Shown in pieces: positions 1 to 6,517 of a stretch of 9,537 nucleotides of DNA. The notes under the pieces were generated by a model. That model did not search any database, had not been told where the DNA came from, and saw only the letters and a program-made list of their open reading frames with translations. The DNA is from Clostridiales bacterium UBA1380 (GTDB lineage: Bacteria > Bacillota > Clostridia > Oscillospirales > CAG-272), in contig DBRA01000065.1 in NCBI GenBank assembly GCA_002305445.1, forward strand, positions 28,643 through 38,179. Reading direction: 5' to 3'. Within the stretch, counting starts at the first letter, position 1. Each line of letters starts with the position of its first letter. The position numbers and the translations under genes are program-made.

Positions 1-1053
1 CACAGCGTGAAAAACAGCCCGTGGAAGGACGGCAAGGGCGACGTCGTGCGCGAAGCCGCCGAAGCGTGCCGCCGCGGCGGCATCAAGTTCGGAGTGTACC
101 TTTCCCCGTGGGACCGCAACTCGAAGTACTACGGAACGCCGGAGTACAACGATTATTACTGCAACCAGCTCACGGAGCTTTTGACGAACTACGGCGAGCT
201 CTTCATGGTCTGGTTCGACGGCGCGTGCGGCGAAGGACCGAACGGCAAAAAGCAGGTTTACGACTACGAGCGATACATCTCGCTCATACGCAAGTATCAG
301 CCGAACGCCTGCATATTCAACGACCACGGTCCGGACGTCCGCTGGTGCGGCAACGAGTCCGGCGAGGCGAGGCGCGCGGAATGGGCGGTCGTGCCGTCCG
401 AGCTGTGCTTCCGCTCCGAGGTGCAGACGGGCGAGGGGCCGTTTGCCGGCAGCCTCGAAGGCATATACAACTCCGACCCCGACATCGGCGAGCTGCCGCA
501 ATCTCTCTGTTCCCGCGGCCTTGTGTTTACCGGCTCCGAAATCGATATGTCCATTCGTCCGGGCTGGTTTTACCACGCTAACGAGGAGCCGCACTCGCTT
601 GAGCGGTTGTTCAACACATATCTGCGCTCGGTCGGCGCGAACGCAAGCTTCAACTTAAACGTGCCGCCGATGCCGTCGGGCCGCTTCGACCCGCGCGACA
701 TCGCGCGTCTGCGCGAGCTGGGAGACGCGCTGAGAAGCGCGTTCGGCCCCGACAAAGCCGTCGGCTTCGATGCATCGCGCACGGAGCTGGGCGAAGTTCA
801 GTGCGAATACACGCTGAAACTCGGCAAAGCCGAAAAACTCGCATATGTCGAACTGCGCGAGGATTTATCGGTCGGCCAGCGCGTCGAAGCCTTCGTCATC
901 CGCAACCGCGGTGGCGGCACAATCTATCGCGGATTCACGATCGGCAACCGTAAGATATGCAGGATCAACGCGGAAACCGACGAAATCCGCGTCAGAGTCA
1001 CGGCGGCGCGCGGCAAACCGGCGTTCAGAGAGATAAAGGTTTATAAGGCATAA
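1..1053 (+). CDS. Alpha-L-fucosidase, GH29 family (5' end outside window)
   Basis: The frame is open from the first base of the window, so the gene is 5'-truncated by the window edge; 350 codons are visible. GH29 enzymes hydrolyse terminal alpha-L-fucose from glycans with retention of configuration. The segment ELFMVWFDGA holds the expected GH29 nucleophile aspartate (codon 217-219). SPWDRN and FNLNVPPMPSGRFD, followed by IARLRELG, are also typical of the end of the GH29 catalytic barrel. The last 100 or so residues, ending in FREIKVYKA and containing LAYVELREDLSVGQRVE, look like the C-terminal beta-sandwich of GH29 proteins. Roughly the first 100-150 residues of the usual protein would lie upstream; export cannot be judged. 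The gene converges on the GH2 gene and ends at a hairpin terminator. The family call is confident; linkage specificity is not known. Confidence 0.93.
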   Translation, partial: HSVKNSPWKDGKGDVVREAAEACRRGGIKFGVYLSPWDRNSKYYGTPEYNDYYCNQLTELLTNYGELFMVWFDGACGEGPNGKKQVYDYERYISLIRKYQPNACIFNDHGPDVRWCGNESGEARRAEWAVVPSELCFRSEVQTGEGPFAGSLEGIYNSDPDIGELPQSLCSRGLVFTGSEIDMSIRPGWFYHANEEPHSLERLFNTYLRSVGANASFNLNVPPMPSGRFDPRDIARLRELGDALRSAFGPDKAVGFDASRTELGEVQCEYTLKLGKAEKLAYVELREDLSVGQRVEAFVIRNRGGGTIYRGFTIGNRKICRINAETDEIRVRVTAARGKPAFREIKVYKA

Positions 1054-1060
1054 TTAAATA

Positions 1061-1092
1061 CCGTCCGGTGATTAAGCCGGACGGAATTTTTT
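1061..1092 (+). terminator. Rho-independent terminator after the fucosidase gene
   Basis: A perfect 8-bp stem, CCGTCCGG (1061-1068) with CCGGACGG (1077-1084), has an 8-nt loop and is followed by AATTTTTT. It lies 8 nt after the fucosidase stop codon. The T tract overlaps the stop codon of the converging GH2 gene. Read on the minus strand the same stem is followed only by a weak TATTT tail, so it may act in both directions but best serves the plus strand. Confidence 0.85.
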
Positions 1093-3340
1093 ATATCGTC
1101 GTTATCGCCTCGAGCCCGCATGACGAGCGGACCTTCAGCGTAACGCGCTCGTCGCCGAAAACACGTATGACCGCGAATGCGTAGCCTTCGTGGGCGGGCA
1201 CAACCGAACCCTTGTAATCGAACTGCGACGGCAGCCAGCCGTTGTCGACGCCGAGCAGCTCGCCGCCGCCCGATACGTCGACGTATATATCCGTGTCGCA
1301 GCGGGAGCAGACCGCGCCCTCCGCGTCGCGAATGTATACGTCCGCAAAGACGACGCGTTCGCCGCTCTTCGCGTAATCGGTCACATCCACCGTCATCGCG
1401 GCGGGATCGCCCGGCGTGCGCACCTTGCGCGTGACCACGCACTCGCCGCCGATATAGCCTTTAAGCGTGATTTCGCCGGGGCTTGAGTGGAACGCCATGT
1501 CGATGCGGTCGGCTCCGTTCACCTTTCGCCGTCCGAGGTACCAGTTGTTTAAGTACAGCTCGATTTCGTCGCAGTTCGTATATATACGCGAGCGCACAAG
1601 CGCGTTTCCCATCGGCGGCAGCGCGTAATGCTCCGTGTACGACGGCCAGCCCCACTGTCTGATCGAGTAATACCCCGCGTCTGTCGGGTCGAGGAACTCG
1701 ATGTGTGCGACAGGGTGCGACTTGTCGTGCCAGCGCGCGCGGAAATACCACGAGTACGACTTCGGCCTTCCGCATGTGTCGACAATGCCGGAGCCCCAGC
1801 CGCGGCACGGGAAGTCCGGCGCTTCGCCGAGATAGTCGACGCCGGGCCAGATGAACGAGCCCATCGCGCCCGGATGTTTCTCCGCGTCGAGCCACGGGTT
1901 GTCCTCGGTGAACGCGGAACACGCAGCACCGTCGACGCCGCGGTAATACGGGAACATCTCTGACGCTATCAGAAGCAGATCGGGGTCGTCGCGGAACAGC
2001 GCGTCATACCACTGTTCATGGTAGTTCGCCGATATGAAGTCGACGTACTTTTTGTATATCGCGAACCAGTGGTTGCGCGTTTCATCCGGATCGTTGCAGT
2101 AAAAGGCGGGGTTGAGCGCAAACGTCACGGGACGTGTCGGGTCGAGCGAGCGCACGAGAGACGTGAGCTTCGATAGGAATGACTCTATCTCCGGAGATCT
2201 CTGCTGATCGACCTCGTTGCCGACGCTCCACGCGAAGACGCACGGATGGTTGCGGTCGCGGTACACCATCGCCGATACGTCGTCGACGTAGTGCTCGTCA
2301 AAGCAGCCGGCGTAGTTACAGCTCGTCCATTTGTCGAATGCTTCGTCTATGCATAAGAAACCGAGCCTGTCGCAGAGAGAGAGCAGCTCGCGCGCGGGCG
2401 GGTTGTGCGAGCAGCGGATGCTGTTGACGCCGATTTCGCGCAACGCGCGCAGTCTGCGCTCCCATATCTCCGCCGTCGCGGCCGCGCCGACGCAGCCGCC
2501 GTCGTGATGCAGGTTCACGCCTTTGAGCTTCTCGGTTCTGCCGTTGATGACAAAACCGCGGCGTGGGACGAGCTCTATACGCCTGAAGCCGACAGGAATT
2601 TCGATACTGTCGGCGGTTTCATCACCGCGCGTCAGGGTCAGGCGAAGCGTATAGAGCGCGGGCGAATCTATATCCCAGAGTTCGGGTGAGTTTACGTTGA
2701 ATTCGACATGAGTCTCGCTTTCAGCCGAGGCTTTGCCCTCCGCGGCGACATCACCCGCCGGCGATACAAGCGAGCAGACAAGCTCGCAGCCGTCCGGAGA
2801 GCGAAGCGGCACATCAACCGTGACCGCGGCGGAATCGAGCGTTTCGGCGACGTCGGCGCGTACAAACACGCGCTCGTCAAGGATGCAGGATGCTCCGCGC
2901 GTAACAAGCTCGACGCCGCGGTATATGCCCGCGCCGCCGTACCAGCGGTCGAGCACGCCGTCGGTATTGTCGACCTTTACGACGACCGTGTTTTCGCCGT
3001 CTTTGAGGTACGGCGTCATATCGACCGCGAACGGCGTATACGCGTACACATGAGTCGCAGCTTTTTCGCCGTTTATGTACACCGTGCAGTTGCGGTGCAC
3101 GCCGTCGAAGCGAAGCTCCGCTGTTTCGCCGTTGCCGCGGCACACCGCGATGTTTTTCCTGTACCAGCCGATGCCGTCCCTGTCGGTGTAGCCCTCGCTG
3201 CCGGTGCCGCGCGGCTTCGGCGGCGCTTCGATCGCCCAGTCGTGCGGCAGCGTGACAGCGCGCATCGTGCCGATATCGGGTGCGGTCTCGCCGCCCTTTC
3301 TGAAATACCACCCGTGATTAAACTCAAGCGTTCTTCTCAT
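1091..3340 (-). CDS. Glycoside hydrolase family 2, beta-galactosidase-like
   Basis: This 749-aa protein has the full GH2 layout: a sugar-binding beta-sandwich (about residues 1-150, with LPHDWAIEAP and YRKNI), an Ig-like domain (about 155-255) and a TIM barrel (about 260-560). A DUF4982-like domain follows (about 575-640, YTNCDEIELYLNNWYLGRRK), then a C-terminal Ig-like domain (about 645-745, GGGELLGVDNG). The acid/base is expected at E376 in AWSVGNE and the nucleophile at E461 in LIASEMFPYY. Domain order and these motifs fit beta-galactosidases that release terminal galactose; beta-glucuronidase or another GH2 activity cannot be excluded. No signal peptide is visible, so it is probably cytoplasmic. 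I chose the ATG at 3340 over the one 12 nt upstream because GGAG sits 6 nt before it; the upstream ATG has no Shine-Dalgarno. It follows the sialidase-like gene by 43 nt on the same strand, so one operon is likely. Confidence 0.92.
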   Translation of the reverse strand: MRRTLEFNHGWYFRKGGETAPDIGTMRAVTLPHDWAIEAPPKPRGTGSEGYTDRDGIGWYRKNIAVCRGNGETAELRFDGVHRNCTVYINGEKAATHVYAYTPFAVDMTPYLKDGENTVVVKVDNTDGVLDRWYGGAGIYRGVELVTRGASCILDERVFVRADVAETLDSAAVTVDVPLRSPDGCELVCSLVSPAGDVAAEGKASAESETHVEFNVNSPELWDIDSPALYTLRLTLTRGDETADSIEIPVGFRRIELVPRRGFVINGRTEKLKGVNLHHDGGCVGAAATAEIWERRLRALREIGVNSIRCSHNPPARELLSLCDRLGFLCIDEAFDKWTSCNYAGCFDEHYVDDVSAMVYRDRNHPCVFAWSVGNEVDQQRSPEIESFLSKLTSLVRSLDPTRPVTFALNPAFYCNDPDETRNHWFAIYKKYVDFISANYHEQWYDALFRDDPDLLLIASEMFPYYRGVDGAACSAFTEDNPWLDAEKHPGAMGSFIWPGVDYLGEAPDFPCRGWGSGIVDTCGRPKSYSWYFRARWHDKSHPVAHIEFLDPTDAGYYSIRQWGWPSYTEHYALPPMGNALVRSRIYTNCDEIELYLNNWYLGRRKVNGADRIDMAFHSSPGEITLKGYIGGECVVTRKVRTPGDPAAMTVDVTDYAKSGERVVFADVYIRDAEGAVCSRCDTDIYVDVSGGGELLGVDNGWLPSQFDYKGSVVPAHEGYAFAVIRVFGDERVTLKVRSSCGLEAITTI

Positions 3341-3383
3341 ATGCAGCTCCATTCTTTATTAACACCGCCGCTGTTGCGCGGCG

Positions 3384-4346
3384 TTATATTTCAATAACGG
3401 CACAGCGGATCGTCTTGCGGCGATTTGTATATGTTACGCATACGGTTTCGCCGCCAAGAGCGATAACAGCCGGATATGAAAGCTCCCGCGAGCCGTCTCC
3501 GCCCGGTGCAAGGCGGTCTATTTCGTATACTTTGCCGAAGACAGGCGCGCTTCTGCCGGCGTCGCGCCCTATTGCGAGCGACAGCGGGTCGCGCGCCGCC
3601 CAGTTGCCGGCGACGGGATTGTATGCAAGCGCGAGCCGTCCGTCATGAAGCTGCACCAGGTCGATGCCGCTGTTGTTGTTCGGCATTTCTGTCCGCTCCG
3701 CCGGCGACCATGTTTTTCCGCGGTCAAGCGAATATGAGTGCATTATCGCGCCGATCCTGCTGCGCATCAGCATGTGAAGCACGCCGTCCGCCTGCCACAG
3801 CGTCGGCTGTATCACATCCTCGCTGCCGGGCACGTATTCGCCGCGCGCAAACGTCGCTCCGCCGTCATACGACACATCGCAAAAGCAGCGCCAGCGCCCG
3901 TCCGTTTCGGTGGAGCACGGCGCGGCGATTCCGCCGTCGTCGAGTTCGATGCATTTGTTTTTGACGGGTCCGCGCCCGCCTGCATCGCCGGGGACAAGCT
4001 CGTGCGCCTCTCCGAACGACCGTCCGCCGTCGTATGATACGGCGCGCCTTGCGCTCCATGTGCCGATCTTGCGCCCGACTTTATAGAAAAGCGTCAACGT
4101 ACCGCCATTATACAGCAGCACCGGATTCCAGCACGGCAGTCCGCCGCCGTCGGCGACCTTGCGCGGTTCGCTCCAGACGCCGTTTTCCGTACGCGAAAGC
4201 CATATCGCAACGTCGTCGTTCCCCTCGCCCGTACCGGCGAACCACGCGCAGACGAGTTCTCCGCCGACCGCCGCGACGGTGGACGCATGGCACGACGCGA
4301 AATATGCGTCCGGCTGAAAAATGTCGGTCATTGAGAGTATTTTCAT
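3384..4346 (-). CDS. Sialidase-like BNR/Asp-box beta-propeller protein
   Basis: The 320-aa protein carries four Asp-box-like motifs at spaced intervals: SRTENGVW (51-58), SYDGGRSF (104-111), SYDGGATF (159-166) and SLDRGKTW (206-213). This is the signature of a six-bladed sialidase-type propeller of the BNR_2 type. The conserved runs CHASTVAAVGGELVCAWFAG near the start and NNNSGIDLVQLHDGRLALAYNP near residue 223 are typical of proteins commonly annotated exo-alpha-sialidase. The classical FRIP motif of secreted GH33 sialidases is not seen, so true sialidase activity is uncertain; another exo-glycosidase or lyase activity on the same fold is possible. There is no signal peptide. It is the first gene of the minus-strand operon. 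The ribosome site is weak: GGAAG lies 12 nt before the ATG, which is the only sensible start. Confidence 0.85.
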   Translation of the reverse strand: MKILSMTDIFQPDAYFASCHASTVAAVGGELVCAWFAGTGEGNDDVAIWLSRTENGVWSEPRKVADGGGLPCWNPVLLYNGGTLTLFYKVGRKIGTWSARRAVSYDGGRSFGEAHELVPGDAGGRGPVKNKCIELDDGGIAAPCSTETDGRWRCFCDVSYDGGATFARGEYVPGSEDVIQPTLWQADGVLHMLMRSRIGAIMHSYSLDRGKTWSPAERTEMPNNNSGIDLVQLHDGRLALAYNPVAGNWAARDPLSLAIGRDAGRSAPVFGKVYEIDRLAPGGDGSRELSYPAVIALGGETVCVTYTNRRKTIRCAVIEI

Positions 4347-4379
4347 AGGTTTTCACAACTTCCATGTTTATCCGAACTT

Positions 4380-4408
4380 ATAATACCACAACACATTGCA
4401 TATTTCAA
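4380..4408 (-). promoter_or_regulatory. Sigma-A type promoter for the sialidase-like/GH2 operon
   Basis: Read on the minus strand, TTGAAA (4408-4403) and TATTAT (4385-4380) are separated by exactly 17 nt. Transcription would start near 4373, leaving a leader of about 27 nt before the sialidase-like start codon. It points away from the tRNA promoter about 50 bp to the right. Confidence 0.65.
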
Positions 4409-4454
4409 CGGCGGTTTGCGTTCGATATTTCTAAAAGTCATTATAAAAAAACTA

Positions 4455-4483
4455 TTGACAACACCGCTCTTCTGTCGTATAAT
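4455..4483 (+). promoter_or_regulatory. Consensus sigma-A promoter for the tRNA operon
   Basis: TTGACA (4455-4460) and TATAAT (4478-4483) are both perfect consensus hexamers with a 17-nt spacer. The expected start is near 4490, about 16 nt before the first tRNA. Such a perfect promoter is usual for stable RNA genes. Confidence 0.92.
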
Positions 4484-4505
4484 ATCATAGTCGGCGAGAC
4501 AACAA

Positions 4506-4579
4506 GGGCCATTAGCTCAGTTGGTTAGAGCTACCGGCTCATAACCGGTTGGTCCGGGGTTCGAGTCCCTGATGGCCCA
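4506..4579 (+). tRNA. tRNA with CAU anticodon (Met or Ile2)
   Basis: A complete cloverleaf can be folded: 7-bp acceptor GGGCCAT with ATGGCCC, D stem GCTC/GAGC, anticodon stem ACCGG/CCGGT with loop CTCATAA, and T stem CGGGG/CCCTG with loop TTCGAGT. The discriminator is A. The anticodon CAT is at 4540-4542. The CTCATAACCG context is shared by Clostridia genes annotated as elongator Met and by lysidine-modified Ile2 tRNAs, so I leave the identity open. CCA is not encoded and must be added after transcription. Confidence 0.95.
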
Positions 4580-4598
4580 ATTCCGCCGGCTTTTTTAT

Positions 4599-4671
4599 GG
4601 GGGTATAGCTCAGCTGGGAGAGCGCCTGCCTTGCAAGCAGGAGGTCAGCGGTTCGATCCCGCTTATCTCCA
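4599..4671 (+). tRNA. tRNA-Ala (UGC anticodon)
   Basis: The cloverleaf has acceptor GGGGGTA with TATCTCC, including the G3-U70 pair that marks alanine tRNAs, anticodon stem CCTGC/GCAGG with loop CTTGCAA, and the T loop TTCGATC. The anticodon TGC is at 4632-4634. It starts 19 nt after the CAU tRNA and shares its promoter. CCA is not encoded. Confidence 0.97.
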
Positions 4672-4735
4672 CTTTAGCCAGAACATACGAACCGGCTATT
4701 ATATGGTTCGGCAGCGTGTTTTGCATAACGATAAG

Positions 4736-4772
4736 AATACCGGAGGCCCGTTAAGGCTTCCGGTATTTTTTT
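4736..4772 (+). terminator. Terminator of the tRNA operon
   Basis: A 13-bp stem with one G-U pair is formed by 4736-4748 (AATACCGGAGGCC) and 4755-4767 (GGCTTCCGGTATT), with a 6-nt loop. It ends in a run of seven T (4766-4772). A smaller 6-bp hairpin, CGAACC/GGTTCG at 4688-4710, lies between the tRNA and this terminator. Confidence 0.93.
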
Positions 4773-4887
4773 ATCTGTGAGTGTCGTACTTTTTCTTCAG
4801 CTCATCGTACGTTGCCTCGATGTCGATGCCGATGTCCATCAGCTTCCGTGTAGCTGCGAAGTATTCGATCCCGGCGTTAAAATTGAA
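4771..4887 (-). pseudogene. C-terminal remnant of an unidentified gene
   Basis: On the minus strand, 38 codons read with strongly protein-like composition (AGIEYFAATRKL, then DIGIDIEATYDELKKKY) and end at a TAA inside the T tract of the tRNA terminator. An in-frame TGA (4890-4888) closes the frame upstream, a TAG follows a few codons further, and no usable start with a ribosome site is seen. GC and codon use match the GC-rich left half, while the sequence just upstream becomes AT-rich, so a break point near 4890 is likely. It appears to be the tail of a gene cut off by an insertion or deletion next to the tRNA genes. I do not recognise the family. Confidence 0.5.
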
Positions 4888-5167
4888 TCATGCGACGAGA
4901 TACTATATACCAGATTGTTCTATCCAGCCTACTGCGGACGGGTTCCTCTTTATTCTCCAGAGTTCATATTACGGCCGGCACCGGTTTGCTACACAAAATT
5001 GCTCATCGCAATTCTGGTTGGGATAATAAAAAGAAGTCGTCCCTTTACGTACTATAAGCCATAATAGCTTTGATTAAAACGAGAAATAAATTTATATTAG
5101 ATAAGCAAATCGGCATCCAGAAAGGAATGCTGTATCTTTCATTTTAGAATGAGCCTGTGAAAAGTCA
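4888..5167. other. AT-rich spacer without a recognisable gene
   Basis: Neither strand shows an ORF with a ribosome site. A plus-strand frame that could be read through to 5064 starts antisense to the remnant at 4771-4887 and lacks a Shine-Dalgarno. The stretch probably holds decayed DNA from the event that truncated the remnant. Confidence 0.5.
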
Positions 5168-5386
5168 TCAACATATGCTAAACCGATGTAATAAAATATA
5201 TAACATAACACTTGAGGAAAACGAAAATGCAAAGACTTTGTATAACACAGTCATGACGGACGGAAAATAGAAAAACATATCAAAACATCCGAATAATACG
5301 ACATATAGTCGGCTAAAACATCTTAAACGCATTACACGACCATCTTGACTAAACTGTTTTACAATTTCTCGAACATTGTTTGCCAT
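5168..5386 (-). CDS. Possible small membrane protein (doubtful)
   Basis: This is a 72-aa reading frame on the minus strand. AAGGAG directly abuts its ATG, which is closer than ideal. The first 25 residues are hydrophilic (MANNVREIVKQFSQDGRVM). The rest is rich in F, L, V and Y, with stretches such as LYVVLFGCFDMFFYF and SSVMLYILL that could form one or two membrane segments. The DNA is AT-rich, which by itself produces hydrophobic frames, so chance is a real alternative. No family is recognised and no promoter or terminator is clear. It could also be a decayed gene whose N-terminus survives. Confidence 0.25.
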   Translation of the reverse strand: MANNVREIVKQFSQDGRVMRLRCFSRLYVVLFGCFDMFFYFPSVMTVLYKVFAFSFSSSVMLYILLHRFSIC

Positions 5387-5675
5387 CTCCTTCCAGAATG
5401 GTGTGTCGCAACTTCATTCTTACAGAGATTGTAACCGTGTCTTTTTTTATTTAGTATTGCGTAACTTATTATCATTTATCGTTTTATAATGGCCTGAAGT
5501 TGTCATGTTCCATCAATTTTCATCGACTGTATTCGCGAACCAGTCTCAATAAAAATTTATATAAATTTCATAGAAATTTTCATCGAATCCTGAAATTAAG
5601 CCATAAAAATTCGAATTAATATTAGATGAGTTATAGGATTATCAATATTAGCAAACAGTAAAAGGAGAAAGCAAA
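5387..5675. other. AT-rich intergenic region with palindrome and direct repeats
   Basis: No gene is seen. The region holds a perfect 16-bp palindrome (5553-5568) and two 12-bp direct repeats, AATTTTCATCGA, at 5515-5526 and 5575-5586. A TATAAT at 5485-5490 lacks a good -35 box at the right distance. This stretch should carry the promoter and control sites of the 57-aa gene that follows. Confidence 0.4.
5553..5568. promoter_or_regulatory. 16-bp perfect palindrome, candidate operator
   Basis: AAATTTATATAAATTT reads the same on both strands. It is 107 bp upstream of the 57-aa gene and lies between the two AATTTTCATCGA direct repeats. It consists only of A and T in AT-rich DNA, so chance is not excluded. 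Confidence 0.3.
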
Positions 5676-5849
5676 ATGAAGAAGTTTGAAGTCAAATATT
5701 CAGTTGACGGGAGATATGGCTACTCTATAATTGTTACCGCCAAAGACTATAACCAAGCGAGAAGAATTGCTCTCGGAGAAATACAGGGTATGGCCGGTTA
5801 TGTAGGAAAACGTATTCATATTATAAATGTCCTTCTCATACGCAACTAA
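5676..5849 (+). CDS. Small unknown protein, 57 aa
   Basis: The ORF starts at ATG 8 nt after an AAAGGAG ribosome site, an ideal spacing, and ends at TAA 5847-5849. The protein begins MKKFEVKYSVDGRYGYSIIV, continues with TAKDYNQARRIALGEIQG and ends in GKRIHIINVLLIRN. The pattern suggests beta-beta-alpha-beta: two strands, an amphipathic helix (about 24-40), then a strand. There is no membrane segment or signal peptide. It is reminiscent of small single-domain hypothetical proteins of Clostridia accessory regions, but I cannot name a family or a function. About 195 nt separate it from the next gene, so a shared transcript is possible but not shown. Confidence 0.75.
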   Translation: MKKFEVKYSVDGRYGYSIIVTAKDYNQARRIALGEIQGMAGYVGKRIHIINVLLIRN

Positions 5850-6044
5850 AATGAAATGTTAGCGCTGTGTTTTATTCAGGTGAGTTTCTGATCATAGGCA
5901 CGGCAAGAAAAATTTTCAGCAAGCCCTGAAATCATCGTGGTTTCCGTCGATAATATTAGCAGAAGAACACGGCAGAAAAAACATCTCCGCAAGCATTGTA
6001 AAGCTTCATCTATAAAAACCAGAACACTCAGAAAGGAGGATAAT

Positions 6045-6416
6045 ATGAGCTACATACCCAAAGCTCTGCGCGCCAAGTGCCACGCAATCATCCATGCAGC
6101 ATCCGCAGCCGCCGGCGCCGCAGGCACCGGTTTAGCACAGCTCCCCTGCAGCGACAGCGTCGTCATCACCCCTATCCAGACAGCAATGATCATCAGCCTC
6201 GGTCACATCTTCGGTCTCACACTCTCTCTCAGCACTGCCGAGGCAGCCCTCGCAACAGCCACAACCTGCTTCGTAGGCAGAGGCATCTCCCAGCTCCTCA
6301 TCGGGTGGATCCCCGGCATCGGCAACGTCATCAACGCAACCACCGCAGCATCGCTCACGGAAGGAATCGGATGGTTACTGGCGGAGCAATTCGCCAGGGA
6401 AGCTGCCGCCGAGTAA
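6045..6416 (+). CDS. DUF697-like small membrane-associated protein
   Basis: This 123-aa protein starts at an ATG preceded by GAAAGGAGG at good spacing; the in-frame extension further upstream has no ribosome site and was discarded. After an Ala-rich helix (residues 14-32) come PIQTAMIISLGHIFGLTLS (43-61) and ISQLLIGWIPGIGNVINATT (81-100), then AASLTEGIGWLLAEQF. The PxQxxMI...G and IPGIGNxIN patterns match the DUF697 domain, found at the C-terminus of YcjF/YeeP-type GTPase-associated membrane proteins and as short stand-alone proteins. Two or three hydrophobic hairpin-forming helices are expected. No GTPase domain is attached and none is encoded beside it. Codons end strongly in C, unlike the AT-rich DNA around it. 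Function is unknown. It is followed, across an intercistronic hairpin, by a GIY-YIG nuclease gene on the same strand. Confidence 0.75.
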   Translation: MSYIPKALRAKCHAIIHAASAAAGAAGTGLAQLPCSDSVVITPIQTAMIISLGHIFGLTLSLSTAEAALATATTCFVGRGISQLLIGWIPGIGNVINATTAASLTEGIGWLLAEQFAREAAAE

Positions 6417-6451
6417 CTTCCCTCATACCCCACATCCAACAAATCTCACGC

Positions 6452-6488
6452 TGACGTCAAGCCGCTGCGGGGGCAGTGGCTTGCGTCA
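6452..6488 (+). promoter_or_regulatory. Strong intercistronic hairpin between DUF697 and GIY-YIG genes
   Basis: A 16-bp stem folds from TGACG (6452-6456), one bulged T, CAAGCC, a G-U pair and CTGC, against GCAG, T, GGCTTG and CGTCA (6473-6488), closed by a GGGG loop. No T run follows, so it is not a classical terminator. It could stabilise the upstream mRNA, attenuate transcription or mark an RNase site. Confidence 0.6.
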
Positions 6489-6517
6489 TAACAATTATAA
6501 CGAAAGGAGGTGCGATT

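Noticed and set aside
2708..3397. A 229-codon plus-strand frame antisense to the GH2 gene.
   Set aside because: GC-rich genes generate long antisense frames; the GH2 reading has complete domains and catalytic motifs, while this one has none and lacks a ribosome site.
4865..4874. TTCGATCCCG, identical to part of the tRNA-Ala T arm, as a possible attachment-site copy.
   Set aside because: Only 10 bp match, no longer tRNA 3'-end copy is found in the window, and the sequence is explained by the minus-strand remnant's codons.
4777..5064. A 95-codon plus-strand frame after the tRNA terminator.
   Set aside because: It begins antisense to the gene remnant, has no Shine-Dalgarno and the translation resembles no protein.
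5937..6044. An in-frame GTG extension of the DUF697-like protein by 36 codons.
   Set aside because: No ribosome site precedes it, whereas AAAGGAGG precedes the ATG at 6045, and the extension is basic and low-complexity.
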